NCBI GenBank assembly: GCA_903880095.1 | Contig: CAIRNX010000001.1 | Span: 1-64,000 of the forward strand | Source of the DNA: an uncultured Micrococcales bacterium | GTDB lineage: Bacteria; Actinomycetota; Actinomycetes; Actinomycetales; Microbacteriaceae | Direction: 5' to 3' | Length of the DNA stretch: 64,000 nucleotides | Shown: positions 27,574-35,914 of the stretch, in pieces | Numbering within the stretch: position 1 is the stretch's first letter | Layout: every line of letters begins with the position of its first letter | Made by a program: the position numbers and the translations under genes | The notes under the pieces: generated by a model | Seen by the model: only the letters and a program-made list of their open reading frames with translations | Database searches by the model: none | What the model was told of the DNA's origin: nothing

Positions 27574-29247
27574 ATGCACGACTACGACGTAGTGATCATC
27601 GGCTCCGGTTTCGGAGGTTCTGTCGCTGCGTTGCGTCTTACCGAAAAGGGTTACAAGGTGTGCGTCCTCGAGGCGGGCGCAAGGTTTGCTGACAACGAGT
27701 TTGCTAAAAACTCTTGGGAGCTGAAAAAGTTTCTGTTTTTCCCGAAACTTGGCCTCAAAGGCATTCAACGGATCGATCTCCTGCGAAACGTCATGGTGAT
27801 GTCGGGTGCCGGCGTGGGTGGCGGCTCACTGGTTTATGCCAACACTCTCTATCGCCCACCAGCCAGCTTCTACGAAACTGGATCATGGGCCAAAATCGCG
27901 GATTGGCAGCGTTTGTTAGAGCCCTACTTCGCCCAGGCCGAAAAGATGCTCGGTGTGGTCACAAACCCGTTCTTTAGCCCCAGCGACGATGCCCTGAAGC
28001 GACTTGCCGAGCGCAACGGCAAAGGCGACACCTTTAGGCTCACCCCCGTCGGTGTGCACTTTGGCGAGTCTGGCAAAACCGTGAAAGACCCGTTCTTTGG
28101 CGGTAAGGGCCCAGATCGCACCGGTTGCATCAACTGCGGCGAATGCATGACAGGTTGCCGCCATGGAGCCAAAAACACCTTGGTCAAGAACTACCTCTAC
28201 CTTGCCGAAAAAGCTGGGGCAGAGGTTCGCGAACTCACCACCGTCACCGACATCGTCGACGGCAAAAACGGCTTCACGATCAAGACCAGAGGCACCTCGG
28301 GTGGCAAGCGCCAGGCAATCACTGCGAAGCAGGTCATTGTGGCGGCAGGCGCTCTCGGCACGGCAAAACTTTTGCAGCGGGTCAAGGCAAACGGCAACCT
28401 GCAAGGTTTGAGCCCAATGCTAGGGCAGCTCAGCAGAACCAACTCAGAGAGCCTTCTTGGAGTGGTCTCGCGCGACACCAACGTAGATTACTCACAAGGC
28501 TCCGCGATCACGTCCTCGTATTTTCCTGACGAACACACCCACATTGAGTCGGTTCGCTACGGCAAGGGTTCAAACTTTATGGCGCTCATGGAGAGCTTCA
28601 TGTCTTCAGGTAAAAAAGGTCAGGCGCCCAACTTTGGCCTTTTGCTTTGGAATACTCTCAAGAACCTGCAGCGCTTGCCAAAGTTCTACAACCTGCGCCA
28701 CTGGTCTGAGCGCACGCTAATTCTCCTGGTGATGCAAAGCGCAGACAACTCGCTGAGCACCTTCATCAAACGCGGGCTATTCGGCAAAAAGCTGACCAGC
28801 CGCCAAGGCACCGGCAAACCAAACCCAGCCTGGGTGAAAGTTGGCCACGAGGCAGCTCGCGACCTCGCCAAAGACATGAACGGCACACCCGGAGCGGTTA
28901 TCACCGAGCCCTTCGGTATCCCTATGACCGCTCACTTCTTGGGTGGTTGCGTTATTGCCGATAATCCAGAAAACGGTGTCGTCGACCCGTTCCTTCGAGC
29001 CTTCGGCGTGCCAGGCCTACACATTTTCGATGGTTCAACTCTTTCGGCAAACCCAGGTGTGAACCCATCGCTAAGCATCACGGCTCAGGCCGAATGGGCG
29101 AGTGCTCACTGGCCAAACAATGGTGAATCCGATTCCCGCCCGGCTCTCGGCAGCAGATTCGCACCAATCAAGGCCGTCGCGCCAAAGTCCCCGCTGGTGC
29201 CGGTCACCGCACCAGCCGCTTTGAGAATCCCGCTTAGCCCTCTCTAA
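27574..29247 (+). CDS. GMC-family FAD oxidoreductase (cholesterol-oxidase-like)
   Basis: The 557-residue protein starts DYDVVIIGSGFGGSVAALRL, an FAD dinucleotide fold. GAGVGGGSLVYANTLYRPP and the C-terminal GGCVIADNPENGVVDP and NPGVNPSLSITAQAEWA are typical of the GMC/cholesterol oxidase ChoD-like branch. Cysteines 185, 188, 191 and 195 form C-x2-C-x2-C-x3-C within the known CINCGECMTGC segment of this subgroup. No signal peptide is present, so the enzyme is probably cytosolic or membrane-associated. The substrate is unknown (sterol-like alcohol or other). The 3' end overlaps the convergent EamA gene by 14 bases. Confidence 0.87.
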   Translation: MHDYDVVIIGSGFGGSVAALRLTEKGYKVCVLEAGARFADNEFAKNSWELKKFLFFPKLGLKGIQRIDLLRNVMVMSGAGVGGGSLVYANTLYRPPASFYETGSWAKIADWQRLLEPYFAQAEKMLGVVTNPFFSPSDDALKRLAERNGKGDTFRLTPVGVHFGESGKTVKDPFFGGKGPDRTGCINCGECMTGCRHGAKNTLVKNYLYLAEKAGAEVRELTTVTDIVDGKNGFTIKTRGTSGGKRQAITAKQVIVAAGALGTAKLLQRVKANGNLQGLSPMLGQLSRTNSESLLGVVSRDTNVDYSQGSAITSSYFPDEHTHIESVRYGKGSNFMALMESFMSSGKKGQAPNFGLLLWNTLKNLQRLPKFYNLRHWSERTLILLVMQSADNSLSTFIKRGLFGKKLTSRQGTGKPNPAWVKVGHEAARDLAKDMNGTPGAVITEPFGIPMTAHFLGGCVIADNPENGVVDPFLRAFGVPGLHIFDGSTLSANPGVNPSLSITAQAEWASAHWPNNGESDSRPALGSRFAPIKAVAPKSPLVPVTAPAALRIPLSPL

Positions 29248-30112
29248 AACGCTGTTCTATGCGCTGGCCAACCAAGCTTGCGCCGATAATCAGAATCGCC
29301 CCCGCAATACCAATTGGCCCGAGCAGTTCACCACCAAAAACCGAAGCAATCACAACCGCCCATACAGGCTCGGTGCTAAGTAGCAGAGATGCTCGTGAGG
29401 CAGAAGTCTTGCGAATCGCCCAGAGCTGGGTCGCGAAAGCAAAGATTGTGCAAAACACGATCAGAAACAGGGTTGCACTCCACTGCGCCAAAGCGAAGGT
29501 GTGAATCGCCGAAAGCGTTCCGGGTGCGTCCAAGGCAAAATAAATCAGCCCGCAAACCAACATCTGCAGCGAGATGGCGTTGAAAGAAGACACCTTGCGA
29601 CCCTTGGTGAATCTGCCCTGCGCCGTCACGTGGAAGGTGCGAATCAAGGCGGCAGCGAGCATCAAAAGGTCACCAACATTTGGAGCCTTGAAACCGTTGC
29701 CCGAGACCAGCAGCAAAACACCAACCAAAGAAACCGTCACGGCCACAAAATAGCCCCGAGGCAACCAACGCTTGCTCCATGCGCTCTCGAGAATTGGCGT
29801 GAAAATGATGGTCAGGCTAATCAGAAGCCCGGCATTGGTAGCCGAGGTCGCCTTGAGGCCGTAAGTCTCGACCAACATAATTGCCGCCTGAGTCAGGCCA
29901 AACAAAGTGCCAAGCACCACGTCGGCCCGGCTAAAGGGCTCACGTCTAAACAACCAGGCGGCAAACATGATCAAACCGGCGAGTGTGAACCGAATCGCAA
30001 GCATGGCCGGCACCGATGCAAACGGTGTGATCGACTTTGCGACCAGGTAGCTAGCGCCCCAAACCACGGCAACCCCTAGAAGCGCGAGGTCAACGCGATA
30101 CTTGGCGATCAA
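29234..30112 (-). CDS. EamA/DMT-family exporter (second of pair)
   Basis: The 292-residue protein has about ten membrane helices in two EamA halves. The N-terminal VAVVWGASYLVAKSITPF is the typical DMT start, and TEPVWAVVIASVFGGELLGP is the classic end of the second half. It is probably a metabolite or amino-acid exporter with unknown substrate. The TTG start at 30112 overlaps the TGA of the upstream EamA gene (TTGA), indicating coupled translation and perhaps a paired transporter. Confidence 0.87.
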   Translation of the reverse strand: MIAKYRVDLALLGVAVVWGASYLVAKSITPFASVPAMLAIRFTLAGLIMFAAWLFRREPFSRADVVLGTLFGLTQAAIMLVETYGLKATSATNAGLLISLTIIFTPILESAWSKRWLPRGYFVAVTVSLVGVLLLVSGNGFKAPNVGDLLMLAAALIRTFHVTAQGRFTKGRKVSSFNAISLQMLVCGLIYFALDAPGTLSAIHTFALAQWSATLFLIVFCTIFAFATQLWAIRKTSASRASLLLSTEPVWAVVIASVFGGELLGPIGIAGAILIIGASLVGQRIEQRFREG

Positions 30113-31011
30113 CTTCTAAACAGTTTCTTGAAACGACCCTGTGCAACGGCCGCACCAAAGATAATCACGGCACCACCAACCGGTTCGTACCAGTGAATGC
30201 CTTCACCCAAAACGACGACGCCAAGCAAAACGGCGACGATCGGAGTGACCAGCGTGATTGTAGATGCAATAGGAGAACCAGCAGCCTTGAGCACGTTGTA
30301 ATAGGCGACGTATGCCACTCCGCTGCCGAGTGCGCCGAGAGCAAGCATCGCGAGCATCACCCAAATGTCAATCGTCCCGATGACCTTAACCGGAGCCAAG
30401 AATAGGTAGAAAGGCAAAACGATTACCGCTCCGCCGGCAACCTGACCAAATGCGCCAACTTCGGTTGGCAGCTTCTTTGGCTCAATGAAACGGCGAATGA
30501 ATGGGCCGCCGAAGCCGTAGCAAACCGTTGCGGCAAACAAAGCCATTACCGGCCAAAACTCGTTCTTGCCAAAGCCCTTCCATGCGCCGATGAGCACCAA
30601 CGAACCCAAGATTCCGATGCCAAGACCAAACCATTGGGCTCGAGTGATCTTTTCGCTTCTGAAAGCAATCAAAATTGCGAGCACGGTAGCAATTGGCGTG
30701 GTCGAGTTCACGATTCCGGCTAAAGCCGATGTCACGTGGGTTTCGGCGTATGCAAAAAGCGTGAAAGGTATCGCGCTCATGAAGGCACCGCCACCCAAAA
30801 ACTTGAGCCAGGTGTCTAGGTCGGTTGGAATCTTGTAACCCTTGACCTTGATGATCACGAACAAAGTAATCGCGCCGATTATTAGCCGAACGAAGGCAAC
30901 CCCGACGGCTGGCAGTGCCGTTGCCCCGACGGCGATGAAAAGAAATGACGCACCCCAGATAAGTCCGGCGGCTATGTAGCTGACTACCCAATTGCGGCTT
31001 TGCTGAGGCAT
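30109..31011 (-). CDS. EamA/DMT-family exporter (first of pair)
   Basis: The chosen ATG at 31011 gives 300 residues starting MPQQSRNWVVSYIAAGLIWG. A TTG at 31038 would add nine residues. About ten helices are present, with GLIWGASFLFIAVGA in the first half and IASTITLVTPIVAVLLG plus the VVLGEGIHWYEPVGGAVI terminus in the second. The TAGACT hexamer lies seven bases before the ATG and no Shine-Dalgarno is seen, so the mRNA may be leaderless. The substrate is unknown. Confidence 0.85.
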   Translation of the reverse strand: MPQQSRNWVVSYIAAGLIWGASFLFIAVGATALPAVGVAFVRLIIGAITLFVIIKVKGYKIPTDLDTWLKFLGGGAFMSAIPFTLFAYAETHVTSALAGIVNSTTPIATVLAILIAFRSEKITRAQWFGLGIGILGSLVLIGAWKGFGKNEFWPVMALFAATVCYGFGGPFIRRFIEPKKLPTEVGAFGQVAGGAVIVLPFYLFLAPVKVIGTIDIWVMLAMLALGALGSGVAYVAYYNVLKAAGSPIASTITLVTPIVAVLLGVVVLGEGIHWYEPVGGAVIIFGAAVAQGRFKKLFRS

Positions 31012-31018
31012 AAATGCA

Positions 31019-31024
31019 AGTCTA
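31019..31024 (-). promoter_or_regulatory. -10 element for leaderless EamA transcript
   Basis: TAGACT on the minus strand ends seven bases before the ATG at 31011. This fits a transcript starting at or next to the start codon. No good -35 element is seen. Confidence 0.5.
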
Positions 31025-31092
31025 GGCGCAACCCTCAAAAGCCCCGAAAACCCCCAGTCTGCTTATAGGATTTTGCTCGGAAAGGTAACCCA

Positions 31093-31863
31093 ATGTCGAG
31101 TCTCCTAATTGCAACAATCGCATGTTCAGCAGTATGTTTCGCCACCTGGCTCACCTCTGTGATCACCAAGGAATACTCCTGGGTTGACCGCATCTGGTCG
31201 ATTGTGCCGTTTGTTTACCTTTGGATTTTTGCTGCCAACAGCATGGACACCCGCCACATTCTGATGGCCGTGGTCGCAACCCTTTGGGGAGCGAGACTTA
31301 CCTTCAACTTTGCTCGCAAAGGCGGTTATGCCAAGGGAGGCGAAGACTATCGCTGGGCTATTCTCCGCGAAAAGATGAGCCCAGTGCTCTACCAAATCTT
31401 CAACGTCTTCTTCATCGTGATCTTCCAGAACTTCCTACTGCTAGCCATCACGATTCCCACCTTCTATGCCCCTGCGGGCAACGAGCTGAGCGACTACGCA
31501 TGGGCAGCCCTATTCCTGGGCCTCCTTGCATTCGAGACCATCGCAGACCAACAGCAGTGGAACTTTCACAAAGCAAAGAAGGCAGGCAAGGCCACCGGGT
31601 TTCTCGACAAGGGTCTTTTCTCGGTTAGCCGCCACCCAAACTTCTTCGCCGAGCAGGCGCAGTGGTGGGTACTCTACTTCTGGGCAGCAACTGCTCTGGG
31701 CCAGCCACTGCAATGGACAATCGTGGGCGCCATCGTGCTGAGCGCACTATTTGCCGGCAGCCTTCGCTTCACCGAGCAGATCTCAGCTGGCAAGTACCCC
31801 GAATACAAGACCTACCAAAAGCGAGTCAGTGCGCTGATTCCTTGGTTCCCGCGCAAAGCTTGA
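31093..31863 (+). CDS. DUF1295 / steroid 5-alpha-reductase-like membrane protein
   Basis: The 256-residue protein has about seven hydrophobic segments. The C-terminal signature KGLFSVSRHPNFFAEQAQWW is diagnostic for the DUF1295/ICMT-like isoprenylcysteine-methyltransferase and steroid-reductase superfamily. DRIWSIVPFVYLW near the N-terminus is likewise typical. Members are NADPH-linked or methyl-transferring membrane enzymes, and the bacterial substrate is generally unknown. GGAAAGG lies 8-14 bases before the ATG, and a TATAGG hexamer at 31064-31069 is a likely -10. The pirin gene follows four bases later. Confidence 0.85.
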   Translation: MSSLLIATIACSAVCFATWLTSVITKEYSWVDRIWSIVPFVYLWIFAANSMDTRHILMAVVATLWGARLTFNFARKGGYAKGGEDYRWAILREKMSPVLYQIFNVFFIVIFQNFLLLAITIPTFYAPAGNELSDYAWAALFLGLLAFETIADQQQWNFHKAKKAGKATGFLDKGLFSVSRHPNFFAEQAQWWVLYFWAATALGQPLQWTIVGAIVLSALFAGSLRFTEQISAGKYPEYKTYQKRVSALIPWFPRKA

Positions 31864-31867
31864 CACT

Positions 31868-32743
31868 ATGGCTTTGATAATCGACCCGCGCATCGTCAAA
31901 CTGACCACGCGCACAGAGGTCGATATCAAGCGCAACCTTCCTCATGCATACCTGCGCCGAATCGGTGCTTGGGTTTTCTTAGATCACTTTGGGCCAACCG
32001 CCCGGGTTGACGGCATGGTCGTGGCGGCTCACCCGCACACCGGCCTGCAGACTGTTACATGGCCTTTTGCCGGCAAGGTTGATCACCGCGACAGCATTGG
32101 TTCGAAACAGCTAATCGAGCCGGGCCAACTAAACCTGATGACTGCCGGCAAGGGCATTGCCCACAGCGAAAAGTCGCTGGCTGGGCCAAGCGCTCTTCAC
32201 TCGGTGCAACTCTGGGTGGCTTTGCCAGAAGCCGTGCGCGACATGGAGCCAACGTTTGAGCATCTAGGTAACCCGCCAGCGCTTAGCCTCGAAGGCCTTG
32301 AGGCCGTCGTCTTTATCGGTTCACTCGGAGCTGTCGAATCACCAGCCAAAGTCTTCTCGCCGCTCGTGGGCGCCGAACTCAAGGTCACTGGCTTGGCCAA
32401 GGTGCCGATCAACAAGGCTTGGGAGCACGGCGTGCTTGTAATCGAAGGTTCAGCGCTCATAAATGGGGAACAGGTAGAAAAAGATCAACTCATTTTCTTG
32501 CCAGCTGGTGAAGGTGCCCTTGAGGTGTCTGGCGATTCGAGGTTGCTGCTGATTGGCGGCGAACCTTTCGAAGAGCCAATCGTGATGTGGTGGAACTTCA
32601 TCGCACGCACATCAGACGAAATCCTTGCAATGCGCGAAACCTGGAACTCGCAAGACGAAAGCTATGGCAAGTTTGATGACGAAGTCGGTGGCTGGATTCC
32701 TGCGCCCGAGCTGCCTAACGTGACCCTGAGGCCGCGCGTTTAG
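31868..32743 (+). CDS. Pirin-family cupin protein
   Basis: The 291-residue bicupin has the pirin metal-site motif HPHTGLQTVTW and the second motif GKGIAHSE. The C-terminal cupin contains WWNFIARTSDEI, the usual pirin ending. The family binds Fe or another metal and includes quercetinases and regulatory pirins. The role here is undetermined. It is packed four bases after the DUF1295 gene and overlaps the convergent gene by four bases. Confidence 0.92.
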   Translation: MALIIDPRIVKLTTRTEVDIKRNLPHAYLRRIGAWVFLDHFGPTARVDGMVVAAHPHTGLQTVTWPFAGKVDHRDSIGSKQLIEPGQLNLMTAGKGIAHSEKSLAGPSALHSVQLWVALPEAVRDMEPTFEHLGNPPALSLEGLEAVVFIGSLGAVESPAKVFSPLVGAELKVTGLAKVPINKAWEHGVLVIEGSALINGEQVEKDQLIFLPAGEGALEVSGDSRLLLIGGEPFEEPIVMWWNFIARTSDEILAMRETWNSQDESYGKFDDEVGGWIPAPELPNVTLRPRV

Positions 32744-33849
32744 CAGTGCGCTACTGAGGCTTTGCCTCTGAGGGCAGTGACACACATGCTTCCCGTTTGA
32801 CTCTGGTACTTGGTAGAGACCTTTACGCCGTTTTTGATGGCAGTCACAGAGTATTTGAGGCTTTTTGCTGCTGCGGCGATGTAACTCGCAACAATCGCTT
32901 TTTTTGCCTTCTTAGCTGTTGCGGTGGCCTTGGCTGCTATCGCTGATGCTTTAGGGGTCACCAGCTTCTCTGCTGAAATGCGTTTTCCGGTTGAAACAAG
33001 CGTTGTCCATTCCACGGCGTTGTCTTGCCAGGTTGTTGGTAGCGAAAGTTGAGAAACCGTCTCGAGCGTGGTGGTGCTTGAAACAACGACACCACCAACA
33101 GTCATGGCAATCGTTTCGTCTCGAAAGATGTGGTTGTTGTAGCGAACCACAAAATCGATACTTTTTGCTGGCAAAACATTGCTGGCAGGAATCGTAGCCG
33201 TGAAGCTGTAATCGGTGAGTTGCAAGTTATTGACGTCTTGGGCCGATGACACTTCAGAAAAACTCAATCCAGTCACCGAAGCGAGGTCGGGCCCATCGGT
33301 GTTTTCGTTTAACCACCTAAGAGGGTCGATCTGGGTGCCGCCCAAAATCTCGTCGGGGGAGTACGAAACAAATTCTGACCCAGCCGCCGCTTGGGTCATT
33401 TTTGCTGTCAAAGCGCCGGTCTTATTCAGCCTGACCAATGCAGCGGACCCGTTTTTAAGTTCGGTGCGAACCAGGGCGGAGGCTATCGGGGTGAACACAA
33501 AGCCGTTCGCGTATGCGATGCCCAAAGTGTTGCCAACTTGAACACCGTTGTCAAAAGTCCTTGTGGCCGTGACGCTGGCCGAATTGGTTGAAAGCAACTC
33601 TGTTTCGATGTGCGAAACCTCGGCCCCATTTGAGATTGCTGTGGTTACCGTGTTGATTCTCACGCCACTCTGGTTCGCCAAAAAGCTCGCTGTTGCCGCT
33701 CCCTCGGCCGCTAGAACCTGGTAATCGACCGAACTTAGAAACTCGTTCAAGCTCAAAGTGGTTGGCGTTGCAGAGGCCGAGAACGCACTGACCGAAATCA
33801 TTGCCAAGGCTGCGGATAGCGACAGCGCGGCTCTACTGATTCGTGACAC
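32740..33849 (-). CDS. Secreted protein of unknown function
   Basis: The 369-residue protein starts with a signal peptide (SRISRAALSLSAALAMISVSAFSASA, cleavage near residue 27). The mature part is rich in Ser, Thr and Ala. It has a Lys/Ala helix at about 305-325 (AIAAKATATAKKAKKA) and ends with two cysteines (SMCVTALRGKASVAHC), probably a disulfide. I do not recognise a family. The domain before the helix reads as beta strands, similar to LolA/LppX-type lipid-binding folds in character only. Confidence 0.75.
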   Translation of the reverse strand: MSRISRAALSLSAALAMISVSAFSASATPTTLSLNEFLSSVDYQVLAAEGAATASFLANQSGVRINTVTTAISNGAEVSHIETELLSTNSASVTATRTFDNGVQVGNTLGIAYANGFVFTPIASALVRTELKNGSAALVRLNKTGALTAKMTQAAAGSEFVSYSPDEILGGTQIDPLRWLNENTDGPDLASVTGLSFSEVSSAQDVNNLQLTDYSFTATIPASNVLPAKSIDFVVRYNNHIFRDETIAMTVGGVVVSSTTTLETVSQLSLPTTWQDNAVEWTTLVSTGKRISAEKLVTPKASAIAAKATATAKKAKKAIVASYIAAAAKSLKYSVTAIKNGVKVSTKYQSQTGSMCVTALRGKASVAHC

Positions 33850-33890
33850 CTGGACCCCTTCACGTTCACATTACTCCCGAAAACCTCGCG

Positions 33891-33896
33891 TAACCT
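33891..33896 (+). promoter_or_regulatory. -10 element for leaderless HNH-like gene
   Basis: TAACCT ends six bases before the ATG at 33903, and there is no Shine-Dalgarno. This matches a leaderless promoter. Confidence 0.5.
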
Positions 33897-33902
33897 GCTT
33901 GT

Positions 33903-34346
33903 ATGAGTGATTTGAACGAAGTAGGCGAGCGCGACGGTTGGCGTTGCTGGCTGTGCGACCAACCGGTAGACCCAGAGGCTTCGGTTAACTCCGATCTCGG
34001 CCCGAGCACCGACAGCTATGCCGCTTCTAAAGCTAAGAAGGGCGCTAAGACTCTCGAGCGTTTGGCCCACAGACAGTGCAACACGATGAAGGGCAAGATT
34101 TCGCCAGTGGTTGCTTGGTCACCAGAACTCTTTGTCGTCGACCCATCGCCAATCTTTGAAGCGGTTGAGCGCCTAGAGCGCAAAGGTGGCCGCGAAATCG
34201 TGGCGCGTTGCCCAGGTCAGCGTGAGGCCGACGAGGCCTCTGAGTGGCTCATCGACAGACTTTCACGCCTTGCACCAGGCGTTCGCTTCGAAGTAGAAAT
34301 CAAGTCTGGTGGCGGGCAATTCATGCTCGCGCTCAAATCTGCCTAA
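33903..34346 (+). CDS. HNH-like zinc-site protein
   Basis: The 147-residue protein has CWLCDQPVD at residues 15-18 and LAHRQCNTMKG at about 54-64. That gives C-x2-C plus an H-x2-C pair, the arrangement of HNH nuclease-like domains. The C-terminal half (GREIVARCPGQREADEA...) reads as an alpha/beta unit without recognised motifs. A DNA-binding or nuclease role is possible, but the full HNH catalytic set cannot be confirmed by eye. It has a leaderless start with TAACCT six bases before. Confidence 0.7.
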   Translation: MSDLNEVGERDGWRCWLCDQPVDPEASVNSDLGPSTDSYAASKAKKGAKTLERLAHRQCNTMKGKISPVVAWSPELFVVDPSPIFEAVERLERKGGREIVARCPGQREADEASEWLIDRLSRLAPGVRFEVEIKSGGGQFMLALKSA

Positions 34347-34352
34347 ACGGGT

Positions 34353-34358
34353 TAGCCT
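34353..34358 (+). promoter_or_regulatory. -10 element for leaderless MFS gene
   Basis: TAGCCT ends five bases before the ATG at 34364, with no Shine-Dalgarno in between. Confidence 0.45.
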
Positions 34359-34363
34359 TGGGT

Positions 34364-35857
34364 ATGACCTCAACAAGCACCCAATACGCCCCAGCCCCGG
34401 CTCCTAGAAAGTCTTGGCTTGCGCTAGCTGTGATCCTCGCGGGAATGTTCATGGCACTCGTAGACGCAACCATCGTCAACGTTGCTCTGCCTTCGATGCG
34501 CACCAGCCTGAATGCCACCGACTCAACTCTTTCTTGGGTGATTTCGGGTTACGCACTCACCTTTGGTTTGGCGTTGATTCCTTCTGGTCGAATTGGTGAC
34601 CGCATTGGTCACAAGTGGGTTTTCATAACCGGCATCGCGCTTTTCACAATAGCTAGCGCTTACTGCGGTTTTGCTGTCAATGACTTCGATATCATCGTCG
34701 GGCGCGTTCTACAAGGTCTTGCTGGCGGAATCTTCGTGCCAGCTGTGGGTTCGTACATTCAGCTTTTGTTTCAGGGTCGTGAACGCGGCAAGGCATTCGC
34801 AATCATGGGCTCAGTCATCGGTATTTCGAGCGCCATCGGCCAAATCGCCGGTGGTCTGCTGATTCAGGCCTTTGGCGACACCGAAGGTTGGCGTTCGGTT
34901 TTCTGGGTAAACCTACCGATCGGAATCGCAACCGCAATCTTCGCTATTCGCCTATTGCCTAGCGGTGACGCCCACGCAGATCGTTCGAACCGCATGGACT
35001 GGGTTGGTGTTGTTCTTTTGAGCGGCGCGTTAACGATGGTTTTGATTCCGCTAATTCAGGGCCAGCAAGAGGGTTGGCCGGCATGGACTTGGCTAACTAT
35101 GGTTGCTGGCGTTGTCGTTTTGGGGCTGTTCGGGGCTTGGCAGGTGCTTTTCACCAAGCGCGGAGGCTCAGCGTTGGTGCCACCTCGCTTGTTCCACCAC
35201 GGCAGCTTCACCTTCGGCACAATCCTGGCCTTGGTTTATTTCGCCGGATTCACATCAATATTCTTCACCCTGTCTTTACTCTGGCAGGCGGGGCTTGGTC
35301 ACACGGCCCTAGAGTCCGGTTTGCTAACACTGCCGTTCGCAGTCGGCACAGCCATCTTCTCTTCACAGAGTTCTAAATGGGCTGCCAAGCTCGGTCGCTC
35401 GGTTTTGGTTATCGGCGCGGCTTTGGTTGCGGTGGGTCTGGGCGCCACTTGGCTGATTCTCGCAAACGTTGCCGCCACCGACTTGACCAACTGGATGCTG
35501 CTACCAGCGTTGTTGGTTGCCGGCGCGGGTAATGGTTGCTTCTTGGCACCGAACGTTCAGTTCATTGTTGCAACAGTCGAAAACTCTGAGGCGGGAGCCG
35601 CGAGCGGTGTGGTTCAAACCATGCAGCGAATGGGTACAGCAATCGGTGTCGCGGTTATCGGTTCGATTTTGTTTGGTGCCATTCACAAAGACCAGATCAG
35701 ATCGGCAGCAGATGCAGCAAACCAATTCAAGACTGGTGCGACAAACGCGATGTTGACCTCGGCAATCATGGCCCTTGTTGCTTTCGCTCTGGTTTATAGC
35801 CTTCCTCGCCGTATTCAGTTGCACGGTGCTCTAGCGGCCGCGCCATCTGCAGAATAG
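34364..35857 (+). CDS. DHA2-type MFS multidrug exporter (EmrB/QacA-like)
   Basis: From ATG 34364 the protein has 497 residues and about 14 helices. An upstream GTG/ATG frame extension would overlap the HNH-like gene and adds a charged non-membrane tail, so it is rejected. Motifs are LVDATIVNVALPSM (motif D1), GRIGDRIGHKWVFITG (motif A), RVLQGLAGGIFVPAVGSYI (motif B) and GSVIGISSAIGQIAGG (motif C). The family expels drugs or other amphipaths using the proton gradient. It is monocistronic and closed by a strong bidirectional terminator. Confidence 0.92.
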   Translation: MTSTSTQYAPAPAPRKSWLALAVILAGMFMALVDATIVNVALPSMRTSLNATDSTLSWVISGYALTFGLALIPSGRIGDRIGHKWVFITGIALFTIASAYCGFAVNDFDIIVGRVLQGLAGGIFVPAVGSYIQLLFQGRERGKAFAIMGSVIGISSAIGQIAGGLLIQAFGDTEGWRSVFWVNLPIGIATAIFAIRLLPSGDAHADRSNRMDWVGVVLLSGALTMVLIPLIQGQQEGWPAWTWLTMVAGVVVLGLFGAWQVLFTKRGGSALVPPRLFHHGSFTFGTILALVYFAGFTSIFFTLSLLWQAGLGHTALESGLLTLPFAVGTAIFSSQSSKWAAKLGRSVLVIGAALVAVGLGATWLILANVAATDLTNWMLLPALLVAGAGNGCFLAPNVQFIVATVENSEAGAASGVVQTMQRMGTAIGVAVIGSILFGAIHKDQIRSAADAANQFKTGATNAMLTSAIMALVAFALVYSLPRRIQLHGALAAAPSAE

Positions 35858-35865
35858 GTTTAGGC

Positions 35866-35907
35866 AAAGAGAAAGGCCCCTCCAATTCGGGAGGGGCCTT
35901 TCTCTTT
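35866..35907. terminator. Bidirectional terminator between convergent genes
   Basis: A perfect 18-bp inverted repeat (35866-35883 with 35890-35907) has a 6-base loop, AAAGAGAAA on one side and TTTCTCTTT on the other. It serves the MFS gene on the plus strand and the sugar permease on the minus strand. Confidence 0.93.
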
Positions 35908-35914
35908 TAGTTCT

